Positions 1-6,508 of a stretch of 12,587 bases of DNA are shown here, piece after piece. The stretch lies in assembly GCA_033764265.1 (NCBI GenBank), contig JANRJB010000297.1:1-12587 (forward strand). Reading direction: 5' to 3'. How positions within the stretch are numbered: the stretch's first letter is position 1; each line of letters begins with the position of its first letter. The position numbers were made by a program, and so were the translations under genes. Source of the DNA: VGEM01 sp033764265 (lineage in GTDB: Bacteria > Pseudomonadota > Alphaproteobacteria > Rhodospirillales > Rhodospirillaceae). The notes under the pieces were generated by a model, which did not search any database, was not told where the DNA came from, and saw only the letters and a program-made list of their open reading frames with translations.

Positions 1-714
1 GCGAAGCCCTTCGCGGTCGGCAAGTACGAACTCACGGTCGGCGAGTACGCGGCTTTCACCGCCGCCACCGGCCGGCCGCCGACGCTCAACTGCATCACCT
101 GGGATACCGCGGCGATGAAGTGGCAGGCGGTCGCCGCCGCAAACTGGCGCGAGCCGGGCTATCCGCAGACCGACCGGCACCCGGTCGGCTGCCTGACGCT
201 GGCCGACGCCCAGGCCTACGTGACGTGGCTGAGCGAAAAGACCGGACACCGCTATCGCGTGCCGAGCGAGGCGGAATGGGAGTACATCGCCCATGCCGGC
301 ACGCGCGATGCGATCGGCGCGAGCCGGGCCGACATCTGCAAGGTCGGCAACGTCTCGGACGCGGCCCGCGCCAGGGCCCACCCCGGCGCCGACCAGGACG
401 ACACCCGCTTCTTCGCCTGCGATGACGGCCACGTCTACGCCGCGCCGGTGGGCAGCTATCCGGCCAATGCCTGGGGCCTGTACGACGTGATCGGCAACAT
501 CTGGGAATGGACCGAGGACTGTTTCATCCCCCACTACAACGGCGCCCCCACCGACGGATCGGTGTGGATGGTGCCGGGCTGCGACCGCCGCATCGTGCGC
601 AGCGGCGGCTGGTACAGCCGGGTGTGGTTCGCGCGGCCCACCGGGCGCAGCCGCGAGGCGCCCGACTACCGCAGCAGCACGCTCGGCCTGCGCGTCGTAC
701 GCGAAATCGATTAG
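1..714 (+). CDS. Formylglycine-generating-enzyme-like (SUMF1-fold) protein, C-terminal part, partial at 5' end
   Basis: The frame is open from the window edge to TAG at 712-714, giving 237 residues; the start lies outside. The family fold is clear: an early VGKYELTVGEYAAF segment, VPSEAEWEY around residue 90, GNIWEWTED at 165-173, SGGWYS at 201-206 and the closing LGLRVVRE. This is the C-type-lectin-like fold shared by sulfatase-activating enzyme, EgtB and PvdO-type proteins. In true formylglycine-generating enzymes, paired cysteines follow the SGG(S/W) segment; here that stretch reads SGGWYSRVWFARPTGRSR with no cysteine. It is therefore unlikely to make formylglycine and is more likely a divergent ligand-binding or modifying member. 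An aldo/keto reductase follows 18 bases downstream on the same strand, so the two are probably co-transcribed. The fold assignment is confident; the function is unknown. Confidence 0.88.
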   Translation, partial: AKPFAVGKYELTVGEYAAFTAATGRPPTLNCITWDTAAMKWQAVAAANWREPGYPQTDRHPVGCLTLADAQAYVTWLSEKTGHRYRVPSEAEWEYIAHAGTRDAIGASRADICKVGNVSDAARARAHPGADQDDTRFFACDDGHVYAAPVGSYPANAWGLYDVIGNIWEWTEDCFIPHYNGAPTDGSVWMVPGCDRRIVRSGGWYSRVWFARPTGRSREAPDYRSSTLGLRVVREID

Positions 715-732
715 CAGTTTGGGGATGGAACG

Positions 733-1704
733 ATGCGCTACAACCGATTGGGAACCAGCGGCCTGGTGGTGTCGCGCATGTGCTTCGGCGCCGGCTCGCT
801 TGGCGTCGGCGAGACGCTGCCCGGCCTGATCAAGAACATCGACCAGAAAGCCGCCGACGAGATTGTCGCCAGGGCGATCGACCGCGGCATCACCTTTTTC
901 GACACCTCCGACAAGTACGTCGAGGGCCGCTCCGAGGAAACGCTGGGCCGCGCCTTGGGCGCGCGCCGCAAGGACGTGGTGCTGGCCACCAAGTGCGGCA
1001 TTCGCATCGGACCGATGCCGACCGACGCCGGACTTTCGGCGCGTCACATCGTCGAATCGGCCGAGAAAAGCCTGAAGCGCCTGGGCACCGACTGGGTCGA
1101 CATCTACTACGCCCACACCTTCGACAAGCAGACGCCGCTGGAAGAAACCGCGCGCGCCTTCGAGCACCTGATCCAGCGCGGCATGGCGCGTTATGTCGCC
1201 ATCTCCAACTGGCCGGCGTGGATGGCCGCGCGCATGCTGGGCATCGCCGACAGGCAGGGCTACGCCCCGGTGATCTGCAACCAGGTCTACTATTCCATGG
1301 TCGGGCGCGACATCGAGCGCGAATTGGTGCCGATGGCCGAGGCCACCGGGCTCGGCCTCGTCGTCTATTCGCCGCTCGCCGGCGGCTTCCTCAGCGGCAA
1401 GTACAACCGCAACGAACCGCCGCCGCCCGGCACCCGGCGCGCGACGTTCTCCAGCCACCCGAAGATGGATTTGGACACCGCGTTCAAGGTGGTCGACACG
1501 CTGAAGGACCTGGCGCCCAAGTACAAAGCCACGCCGGCGCAGGTGGCGCTGGCCTGGACCATGCAGAAGCCGTTCATCAACGCGGTGATTTTCGGCATCA
1601 GCCGGCTCAGCCAGCTGGAAGACAACCTGGGCGCGGCCGACCTGGTGCTGGCCGACGACGATTTCAAACGCCTGGACGCCCTGACCGCGCCGGGCACGGC
1701 CTGA
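733..1704 (+). CDS. Aldo/keto reductase (NADPH-dependent oxidoreductase)
   Basis: A 323-residue protein of normal length for the (beta/alpha)8 aldo/keto reductase family, the Kv-beta-like or YajO/general stress group. It would reduce carbonyls with NADPH in the cytoplasm; the substrate cannot be told. The N-terminal RLGTSGLVVSRMCFGAG and the catalytic tetrad are visible: Asp57 (FFDTSDKY), Tyr62, Lys87 (ATKCG) and His128 (YYAHTFD). The C-terminal part carries the nucleotide-binding segment VIFGISRLSQLEDN. The ATG at 733 is preceded by GGGGATGG at a suitable distance. It sits 18 bases after the SUMF1-fold gene and ends before a perfect hairpin at 1733-1772. The residues around Asp57 and Tyr62 are intact, so it is probably active. 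Confidence 0.95.
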   Translation: MRYNRLGTSGLVVSRMCFGAGSLGVGETLPGLIKNIDQKAADEIVARAIDRGITFFDTSDKYVEGRSEETLGRALGARRKDVVLATKCGIRIGPMPTDAGLSARHIVESAEKSLKRLGTDWVDIYYAHTFDKQTPLEETARAFEHLIQRGMARYVAISNWPAWMAARMLGIADRQGYAPVICNQVYYSMVGRDIERELVPMAEATGLGLVVYSPLAGGFLSGKYNRNEPPPPGTRRATFSSHPKMDLDTAFKVVDTLKDLAPKYKATPAQVALAWTMQKPFINAVIFGISRLSQLEDNLGAADLVLADDDFKRLDALTAPGTA

Positions 1705-1732
1705 ACGCCGCTTCGCACGCCGCGAAAAGGGA

Positions 1733-1772
1733 AGCGCCCGGGGTCCAAGGGAGGGCAAGGACCCCGGGCGCT
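1733..1772. terminator. Perfect 14-bp inverted repeat between convergent genes; probable bidirectional terminator
   Basis: Bases 1733-1746 (AGCGCCCGGGGTCC) are exactly complementary to 1759-1772, with a 12-base purine-rich loop. The hairpin lies 28 bases after the aldo/keto reductase stop and 53 bases beyond the amtB stop on the other strand, where a shared terminator is expected. There is no run of T on either side, so it is not a textbook intrinsic terminator. It may rely on stem strength alone, or act as an mRNA 3'-end stabiliser. Confidence 0.6.
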
Positions 1773-1825
1773 GGACACGCCGGCCGGGAGGGCGGTCGGC
1801 GGTGAACGGTCCCGCGCGGCGCGGC

Positions 1826-3166
1826 TTACAACACCGCCTCGCCGTGCAGGTTGATGTCGAGGCCTTCGCGCTCCCCGTCCTTCTCGACGCGCAGGCCGAT
1901 GACCTTGTCGAGCACCTTGGCGATGATGAACGTCGCCACCGCGCAATACACGATCACCACGCCCGCGCCGTAGAGCTGCGTCACCACCTGGCCGGGGTTG
2001 CCGTCGATCAGCCCGGCCTTGCCGGCGCCGCCCACGGCTTCCACCGCGAACACCCCGGTCAGGATGGCGCCGATGAAGCCGCCGACGCCGTGCACGCCGA
2101 ACGCATCGAGGCTGTCGTCGTAGCCGAGCGCGTGCTTGAGGCCGGTGGCCGCCCACCAGCACACCACGCCGGCGATCAGGCCGATGATCAACGCACCGGT
2201 CGGATCGACGAAGCCCGAGGCGGGCGTGATGGCGACCATCCCGGCGACCGCGCCGGAGATGATGCCGAGCACGCTGGGCTTGCCCTTTACCGCCCACTCC
2301 ACCAGCATCCACGACAGACCGGCGGCGGCGGTGGCGATCTGGGTCACCGCCATGGCCATGCCCGCCAGGCCGTTCGCGGCGACGGCGGAACCCGCGTTGA
2401 AGCCGAACCAGCCGACCCACAGCAGCGACGCGCCGACCAGCGACAGGGTCAGGTTATGCGGCGGGAACGGTTCCTTGCCGTAGCCGGTGCGCTTGCCCAG
2501 CACCAGGGCCAGCACCAGGCCGGCGACGCCGGCATTGATGTGCACCACGGTGCCGCCGGCGAAGTCGAGCACGCCGTCTGTGGCCAGGAAACCGCCGCCC
2601 CACACACAGTGCGCCACCGGCGCGTAGACCAAGAGCGACCACAGCCCCATGAACCACATCACCGCCGAGAACTTCATGCGGTCGACGAACGCGCCGGCGA
2701 TCAGCGCCGGGGTGATGATCGCGAACGTCATCTGGAAGGTCATGAACACGGTTTCGGGAATGGTGTAGGACACCGCCTCGACCCCGACGCCGGCCAGGAA
2801 CATCTTGCTCAGGTCGCCGATGAACGGATTGCCGGCCGTGAAGGCCAGGCTGTAGCCGGCCACCATCCACAGCACGGTAATCAGGCAGGTCGTCGCGAAC
2901 GCGTGCATCACGGTGGACAGCACGTTCATCTTGCGCACCATGCCGCCGTAGAACAGCGCCACGCCGGGGATGGTCATCATCAGCACCAGCGCCGTCGACG
3001 TCAGCATCCAGGCGGTGTCGCCCGAATTGATCGCCGGCGGCGCGGCTTCGGCCACCGCTTCGGCGGCGTCTTGGGCCGACGCGACCGCGCCAGCCAACAA
3101 CACGGCCGTGGCCGGCAGCAGCTTGGCCGCCGTACCCGTGGCCCGCGTGAAATTCAACGTACGCAT
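1826..3166 (-). CDS. amtB: Ammonium channel AmtB, with signal peptide
   Basis: A 446-residue inner-membrane ammonium transporter of the Amt/MEP/Rh family that conducts NH3/NH4+ into the cytoplasm under nitrogen limitation. I chose the ATG at 3166 because GGGAGGA lies 7-8 bases before it and because the protein then begins with a signal peptide (MRTLNF..., cleavage predicted after AVASA, residue 31), as in other proteobacterial AmtB precursors. A GTG at 3214 would add 16 residues overlapping the PII stop and is less likely. Family segments seen include FYGGMVRKMNVLS, the pore histidine in APVAHCVWGGG (His186) and its partner in DAFGVHGVGGFIGA (His359), the twin-His pair of the channel. It is the last gene of a porin-PII-amtB operon; PII would dock on its cytoplasmic face and close the channel when nitrogen is plentiful. 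Confidence 0.97.
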   Translation of the reverse strand: MRTLNFTRATGTAAKLLPATAVLLAGAVASAQDAAEAVAEAAPPAINSGDTAWMLTSTALVLMMTIPGVALFYGGMVRKMNVLSTVMHAFATTCLITVLWMVAGYSLAFTAGNPFIGDLSKMFLAGVGVEAVSYTIPETVFMTFQMTFAIITPALIAGAFVDRMKFSAVMWFMGLWSLLVYAPVAHCVWGGGFLATDGVLDFAGGTVVHINAGVAGLVLALVLGKRTGYGKEPFPPHNLTLSLVGASLLWVGWFGFNAGSAVAANGLAGMAMAVTQIATAAAGLSWMLVEWAVKGKPSVLGIISGAVAGMVAITPASGFVDPTGALIIGLIAGVVCWWAATGLKHALGYDDSLDAFGVHGVGGFIGAILTGVFAVEAVGGAGKAGLIDGNPGQVVTQLYGAGVVIVYCAVATFIIAKVLDKVIGLRVEKDGEREGLDINLHGEAVL

Positions 3167-3210
3167 CCTCGATCCTCCCTTTGGTCTCTCGTGTGCTGTC
3201 ATGAGCCGGT

Positions 3211-3549
3211 TCACAGCGCCTGCTTGCCGCGCTCGCCGGTGCGAATTCGTATCGCGTCCTCGACGTTGATGATGAAGATCTTGCCGTCGCCGACCTTGCC
3301 AGTCTTGGCGACCTCGGTGATCGCGGCCACCGTGCCGGCGACCTCGTCGTTGTCTACCACCACCTCGATCTTCACCTTGGGCACGAACGACACCTCATAT
3401 TCCGCGCCGCGATAGATTTCCTTGTGACCGCCCTGGCGGCCGAAGCCGCGCGCTTCGGTCACGGTCATGCCGTAGATGCCCTTGGCGACCAGCGCCTCGC
3501 GCACCGGGTCGACCATCGATGGCCGCACGATCGCTACGATGTTCTTCAT
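3211..3549 (-). CDS. glnK: Nitrogen regulatory protein PII (GlnK/GlnB type)
   Basis: A 112-residue protein, the standard PII length. It is a trimeric cytoplasmic sensor of ATP/ADP and 2-oxoglutarate that controls AmtB and nitrogen signalling. Residues seen: the T-loop at 37-55 with Tyr51 in RGAEYEVSF (the uridylylation site of proteobacterial PII), the B-loop TGKVGDGKIF at 83-92 with Lys90, and the C-loop Arg101/Arg103 (IRIRTGERG). The T-loop reads GRQGGHKEIY, with Gly at position 40 where E. coli-type PII has Lys; Gln39, which contacts 2-oxoglutarate with Mg-ATP, is kept. AGGCAGGCG lies just before the ATG. The gene sits 40 bases after the porin gene and 44 bases before amtB. The symbol glnK is chosen because of linkage to amtB; glnB cannot be excluded on sequence alone. 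Confidence 0.95.
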   Translation of the reverse strand: MKNIVAIVRPSMVDPVREALVAKGIYGMTVTEARGFGRQGGHKEIYRGAEYEVSFVPKVKIEVVVDNDEVAGTVAAITEVAKTGKVGDGKIFIINVEDAIRIRTGERGKQAL

Positions 3550-3589
3550 TCGCCTGCCTCCGTGTTGTTCGGTTGATCGCCCTGACGGA

Positions 3590-4297
3590 TCAGAACGACT
3601 TCGACAGCGTGAACACCACGCGCGCGTCGCACAGGTTGCCGCAGGTCGACACGTCGGTGTCGTGGTAGCGCACGCCCAGGTCGACCAGCGGCGTCATGAC
3701 CGTCAGGCCGACATTCCAATCGAAGTAATCCGCGCCGAAAGCCGGGTTGACCTCGGCGCGGCCGATGTTGGCGTCGATCTTGAAGCTGTCGGCGAACGGC
3801 ACCGCCAGACCGGTGGTGAGGTAGACGCCGTCCTCGGTGCCGGCGAAATTGTCGGGCGTGTAGTAGAAGCCGGCGCTCCAGATGGCCGGGCCGAAGTCGT
3901 AACCGACCTTCAGCGCGCCTTCGACGTAGCCGTAATCGGTGCCGTTGCGCGCGCCCGGGTAGGCGTAATAGATCACGCCGATGTCGTAGGTGAACTTGTC
4001 GACGCTGCCGGCATAGCCGGCGTACAGGTCAAGCTCGAGATCGGCGTTGTCGCCGGGTGTGAATTCCACGTTGGTCCCCCAGAACCCGGCGTAGAAGCCC
4101 ACGCCCGAGTTCCAGGTCAGGCTGCCCTGCACCGCCGGATCGCTCTGGGTCTGGCTGATGCCGCGGAACATATAGTCCGACGTCAGGGCCACGCTGCCGG
4201 CGATGGTGCCGTAGGGTGACTCCGCATCCTGCGCCCAGACCGGAGTGCCGAGTGCGGCGACCGCCGCCAACGTCGTCGTCGCGTAGAGTTTTTTCAC
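3590..4297 (-). CDS. TorF-family outer-membrane porin-like beta-barrel (gcw_chp type)
   Basis: A 235-residue protein from a GTG start at 4297. It begins with a signal peptide (VKKLYATTTLAAVAALG, cleavage predicted after VWA, residue 22), then GTIAGSVALTSDYMFRGISQT, the hallmark opening of the TorF putative porin family. The rest alternates polar and hydrophobic residues with many Tyr, Trp, Phe and Gly, and ends in Phe (LSKSF), the outer-membrane barrel sorting signal. A cysteine pair (CGNLC) sits just before the last strand. The GTG start is favoured by AGGGG seven bases upstream and by position: the alternative ATG at 4366 lies upstream of the start of transcription predicted from the sigma-54 promoter at 4371-4387. 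It is the first gene of the operon with PII and amtB. The family is poorly characterised; from context a role in outer-membrane passage of ammonium or another small nitrogen compound is inferred. Confidence 0.88.
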   Translation of the reverse strand: MKKLYATTTLAAVAALGTPVWAQDAESPYGTIAGSVALTSDYMFRGISQTQSDPAVQGSLTWNSGVGFYAGFWGTNVEFTPGDNADLELDLYAGYAGSVDKFTYDIGVIYYAYPGARNGTDYGYVEGALKVGYDFGPAIWSAGFYYTPDNFAGTEDGVYLTTGLAVPFADSFKIDANIGRAEVNPAFGADYFDWNVGLTVMTPLVDLGVRYHDTDVSTCGNLCDARVVFTLSKSF

Positions 4298-4370
4298 GCC
4301 TATACCCCTGTGAATGTTCGGCCCCGACGGCGTACGCGAATGGCCCGCGCCACGCCGCACCGTCACGGAT

Positions 4371-4387
4371 ATGCAATCCGGATGCCA
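4371..4387 (-). promoter_or_regulatory. Sigma-54 (RpoN) promoter of the porin-PII-amtB operon
   Basis: On the minus strand, 4387 to 4371 reads TGGCATCCGGATTGCAT. Against the sigma-54 consensus TGGCAC-N5-TTGCA this differs at one base, and the invariant GG and GC are separated by exactly ten bases. Transcription would start near 4361, giving a leader of about 64 bases before the GTG start. This fits the known control of glnK-amtB operons by NtrC and sigma-54. I did not find a good paired NtrC site (GCACC-N5-GGTGC). A TGTGCACA palindrome at 4531-4538, about 145 bases further upstream, is the best half-site-like candidate. Confidence 0.8.
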
Positions 4388-4407
4388 GATTTGTGCGGCG
4401 CGGCAAA

Positions 4408-4420
4408 AAATCTGTTGATA
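4408..4420 (-). promoter_or_regulatory. Candidate IHF binding site
   Basis: On the minus strand, TATCAACAGATTT matches the IHF consensus WATCAANNNNTTR except at the last base. It lies about 20 bases upstream of the sigma-54 -24 element in an AT-rich stretch, between the promoter and the region where an enhancer site would be. DNA bending by IHF is common at sigma-54 promoters. The identification is by motif only. Confidence 0.45.
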
Positions 4421-4569
4421 ACTAATTTAATAATTACAGTTGGTTATGACGAACCTGTGGATATCTCATATCGCGCTGCAATATCCGTATGCCTAAAATA
4501 TATGCTCCACCAATTCTGAAGGCTATTTTTTGTGCACACCTAAGCGAGCCAAGCCCGCCGAAACGGAAA

Positions 4570-4598
4570 CGGGGCACGGCGCGACCCGCCGTGCCCCG
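4570..4598 (-). terminator. Intrinsic-type terminator of the unknown membrane protein gene
   Basis: An 11-bp perfect GC-rich stem (4570-4580 with 4588-4598, core GGGGCACGGC/GCCGTGCCCC) with a 7-base loop lies 35 bases past the stop codon on the minus strand. It is followed on that strand by the T-rich TTTCCGTTTC. This would end transcription before the porin operon promoter. Confidence 0.75.
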
Positions 4599-4632
4599 CT
4601 TCGGGGAATCACACTCTTATCTGATGAGTGGC

Positions 4633-5586
4633 TCAGGCCCGCTGGGCGGCGAGTTGCTCGCGCGACAGGCGCGCCTTTTCATGAGGCTTGGTTTTCACCG
4701 CCAGGATCGCGGCGATGATCACGCCGACCGTCACCAGGGTCATTTCCAGCGCGAAGTCGGCCGGATGTTCCCAGAATTCCGTGAACAGGTGCCAGCGGCC
4801 GGCGATCTCGACCGTGTTCCAGCAGATGATCGCGGTCGGAATGCCGTAGCGGATGGCGGTGGTGACCTTCCAGAACCGCATCAGGCGCTGGAACAGATAC
4901 ACCGACCAGATCACGTTCAGGAAGAAGACGCCGTAGGTGACGGGATGGCGGTCGCCCAGGATGTTCTCGTCATACATGAACAGCAGCACGAGATAGAAGA
5001 ACCAGATCACGTAAATGGTCTCGAGCGCGGTGATGGCCGCGAAGTTACGCTCGTGCGCCGGATTGGGCTTACCGGTCCCGAGGCCCAGATGACGGTGAAA
5101 CCACAGGAAAAAGTTGCACTTGGTTTCCTTGTTCATCAAGAAATACATCAGCGTGGCCATCATCACGCCGACCGAGGACATCATCACCAGGTATTCGGCC
5201 TTGGTGGCGATGGCGCCGGCCTTATTGGGATCCATCAGGTCGGGCACCTGGAGGTAAGCCGCGTTCCACACGAACGCGAACTCGACCCAGCCGGTCCACA
5301 GGAACGTGCCGGCCCAGAAGCCGAGCCAGGTGGCGGCCACCTCGTTGGAACTGCGCATGCCGACCAGCAGCAAGGCCGCGCCAAGCAGGCCCATCGCGAA
5401 AGCGGACTGATAGACATATCCTTCGCCGGGCCAGATATCTTCCATGACGATCATGACCGTGTGGCCCAAGGCCTGGACCACGAACACGATCAGGAAAGCC
5501 GACAGCCCGATGAACGGCGGCCGGTAGAACAGGCGCACGAACTGGTTCTGGCTTGCGGGCGGGGCGGTCATGGCGTCGGCGGACAT
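4633..5586 (-). CDS. Polytopic membrane protein of unknown function (about eight membrane segments)
   Basis: 317 residues; I do not recognise the family. The hydrophobicity pattern suggests eight membrane spans near residues 26-48, 60-78, 85-107, 130-150, 183-205, 214-233, 244-262 and 278-297, with no cleaved signal peptide. Unusual for a plain membrane protein, charged or ligand-capable residues lie in or at the edges of these spans: His42, Glu49/Asp50, Glu102, Glu131, Glu189, Glu260, His266 and Glu281. Aromatic-rich stretches (FLWTGWVEFAFVWN, IWFFYLVLLFMY) accompany them, and a loop carries His164, His166 and His178 with Cys157. This could indicate metal or haem ligation or proton movement, but that is inference. 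It does not resemble AmoC/PmoC as I recall those sequences. The ATG at 5586 has GGAG eight bases before it. The gene stands alone, divergent from the two-component genes, and has its own terminator. Confidence 0.85.
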   Translation of the reverse strand: MSADAMTAPPASQNQFVRLFYRPPFIGLSAFLIVFVVQALGHTVMIVMEDIWPGEGYVYQSAFAMGLLGAALLLVGMRSSNEVAATWLGFWAGTFLWTGWVEFAFVWNAAYLQVPDLMDPNKAGAIATKAEYLVMMSSVGVMMATLMYFLMNKETKCNFFLWFHRHLGLGTGKPNPAHERNFAAITALETIYVIWFFYLVLLFMYDENILGDRHPVTYGVFFLNVIWSVYLFQRLMRFWKVTTAIRYGIPTAIICWNTVEIAGRWHLFTEFWEHPADFALEMTLVTVGVIIAAILAVKTKPHEKARLSREQLAAQRA

Positions 5587-5779
5587 CGCGGGGACTCCGA
5601 TACACTGCGGATTTGATCCATGATATCGCCAAACGGCGTCCGGTCATCCTTTTCCGTCCGCGCCCATGTCAACACTCGGTCAACCGGTCGCAACGTCAGG
5701 CAATTTTCCAGCGGCCACGGGCCCTGACCGCAGCTAGAGTGTGGGTTCGCACCATAACGTTTCCGTCGCCTGGCTGCCG
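5587..5779. promoter_or_regulatory. Divergent intergenic region, presumed promoters of both flanking genes
   Basis: These 193 bases separate the unknown membrane protein (minus) from the response regulator (plus), so promoters for both must lie in or overlap them. The minus strand contains TTGACA (5669-5674), but no matching -10 box at proper spacing. On the plus strand no convincing -35/-10 pair is seen. There is no GTAAA-N5-GTAAA Cpx-type operator. Confidence 0.4.
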
Positions 5780-6508
5780 ATGTCCGCCGAACCGCACCGC
5801 GTGCTCCTGGTCGATGACGACGCCGGTCTAGCCGGAATGCTGCGCGAATTCCTGGAACTGCACGGCTTCGCCGTCGAGGTCTTGCCCGATGCCGAGCGGG
5901 CGCTGGCCCGTCTGGAGGCGGACATGCCCGACCTTTTGCTGCTCGACGTCATGCTACCCGGCATGAGCGGTTTCGAGGCGCTGAAGCGCGTGCGCGCCCG
6001 CCACGACCTGCCGGTCATCATGCTGACCGCGCGCGGCGAAGAGTCCGAGCGCATCATGGGCTTCATGGGCGGTGCCGACGACTACCTGCCCAAACCGTTC
6101 AATCCGCTCGAACTGGTGGTGCGCGCCAAGGCGGTGCTCAAGCGCGCCCGCAGCGGCGCGGGCGTGCCCCGGCCCGAGGCCGATGAACTGCATGCCGGTG
6201 CGATCCGCATCGACCTGCGCCGGCGCGAGGTGTTTGCCGGGCCGGTGTCGTTGTCGGTCACCGCCGCCGAGTTCCGCCTGCTCGAGCACCTGGTCCGCCA
6301 CGCCGGCGAGGTGATGTCGCGCGCCCGGCTGACCGAGCTGGCCCTGCAACGATCGAGCGAGGCCTATGACCGCAGCGTCGACACGCTGATCAGCAAGCTG
6401 CGGCGCAAGCTGGCCGACGCGGGCGTGACCACGCCGGCGATCCGCGGCCTGCGCGGCCACGGCTATGTGCTCGACAACCCCGACGCCGCCGCGGACCAGC
6501 GCCCGTGA
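5780..6508 (+). CDS. OmpR/CpxR-like response regulator
   Basis: A 242-residue DNA-binding regulator. The receiver domain (about 7-120) has the acidic pocket Asp12-14 in LLVDDD, phosphoacceptor Asp56 in LLLLDVMLPGMSG, Thr83 (MLTARGEE) and Lys105 (LPKPFNP). The winged-helix output domain (about 145-235) contains VTAAEFRLLEHL, the recognition region YDRSVDTLISKLRRKL and GLRGHGYVL, closest to CpxR-type members. I set the start at the ATG at 5780, six residues before the first strand. A GTG at 5741 would add 13 residues with no family counterpart. There is no Shine-Dalgarno-like sequence before 5780, so the message may be leaderless or weakly translated. The last 4 bases overlap the kinase gene. 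Target genes cannot be named; the divergent membrane protein is the obvious candidate. Confidence 0.94.
   Translation: MSAEPHRVLLVDDDAGLAGMLREFLELHGFAVEVLPDAERALARLEADMPDLLLLDVMLPGMSGFEALKRVRARHDLPVIMLTARGEESERIMGFMGGADDYLPKPFNPLELVVRAKAVLKRARSGAGVPRPEADELHAGAIRIDLRRREVFAGPVSLSVTAAEFRLLEHLVRHAGEVMSRARLTELALQRSSEAYDRSVDTLISKLRRKLADAGVTTPAIRGLRGHGYVLDNPDAAADQRP

Larger units (their letters stand above)
4298..4560. other. AT-rich intergenic regulatory region
   Basis: This stretch holds no gene. Bases 4400-4530 are markedly richer in A+T than the rest of the window. It contains the sigma-54 promoter and candidate IHF site listed separately, a 6-bp inverted repeat (GGATAT at 4459-4464 and ATATCC at 4481-4486, 16 bases apart), another loose one (GGTT..AACC at 4442-4454), and the TGTGCACA palindrome at 4531-4538. 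Any of these could be operators for the porin operon; none matches a regulator I can name with confidence. Short open frames here have no ribosome-binding site and no protein-like composition. Confidence 0.6.

Noticed and set aside
3167..3214. An upstream GTG start for amtB overlapping the PII gene stop
   Set aside because: It would put 16 charged residues before a signal peptide; the ATG at 3166 has a strong Shine-Dalgarno sequence.
1802..3415. A 537-codon open frame on the plus strand opposite amtB and PII
   Set aside because: It is antisense to two clear genes, rich in His, Arg, Gly and Gln as expected of a GC-driven shadow frame, and shows no domain.
4413..4464. Two near-matches to the DnaA box (TTATCAACA and ATATCCACA on the minus strand) in the AT-rich region, suggesting an origin
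   Set aside because: Each has one mismatch, there are only two, and no dnaA, dnaN, parAB or gidA gene is nearby. The sigma-54 promoter context explains the AT-richness better.
4633..5586. Identification of the unknown membrane protein as AmoC/PmoC (ammonia or methane monooxygenase subunit)
   Set aside because: Tempting because of nearby nitrogen genes, its size and its membrane histidines, but the sequence does not follow the AmoC motifs I know and no amoA or amoB is present.
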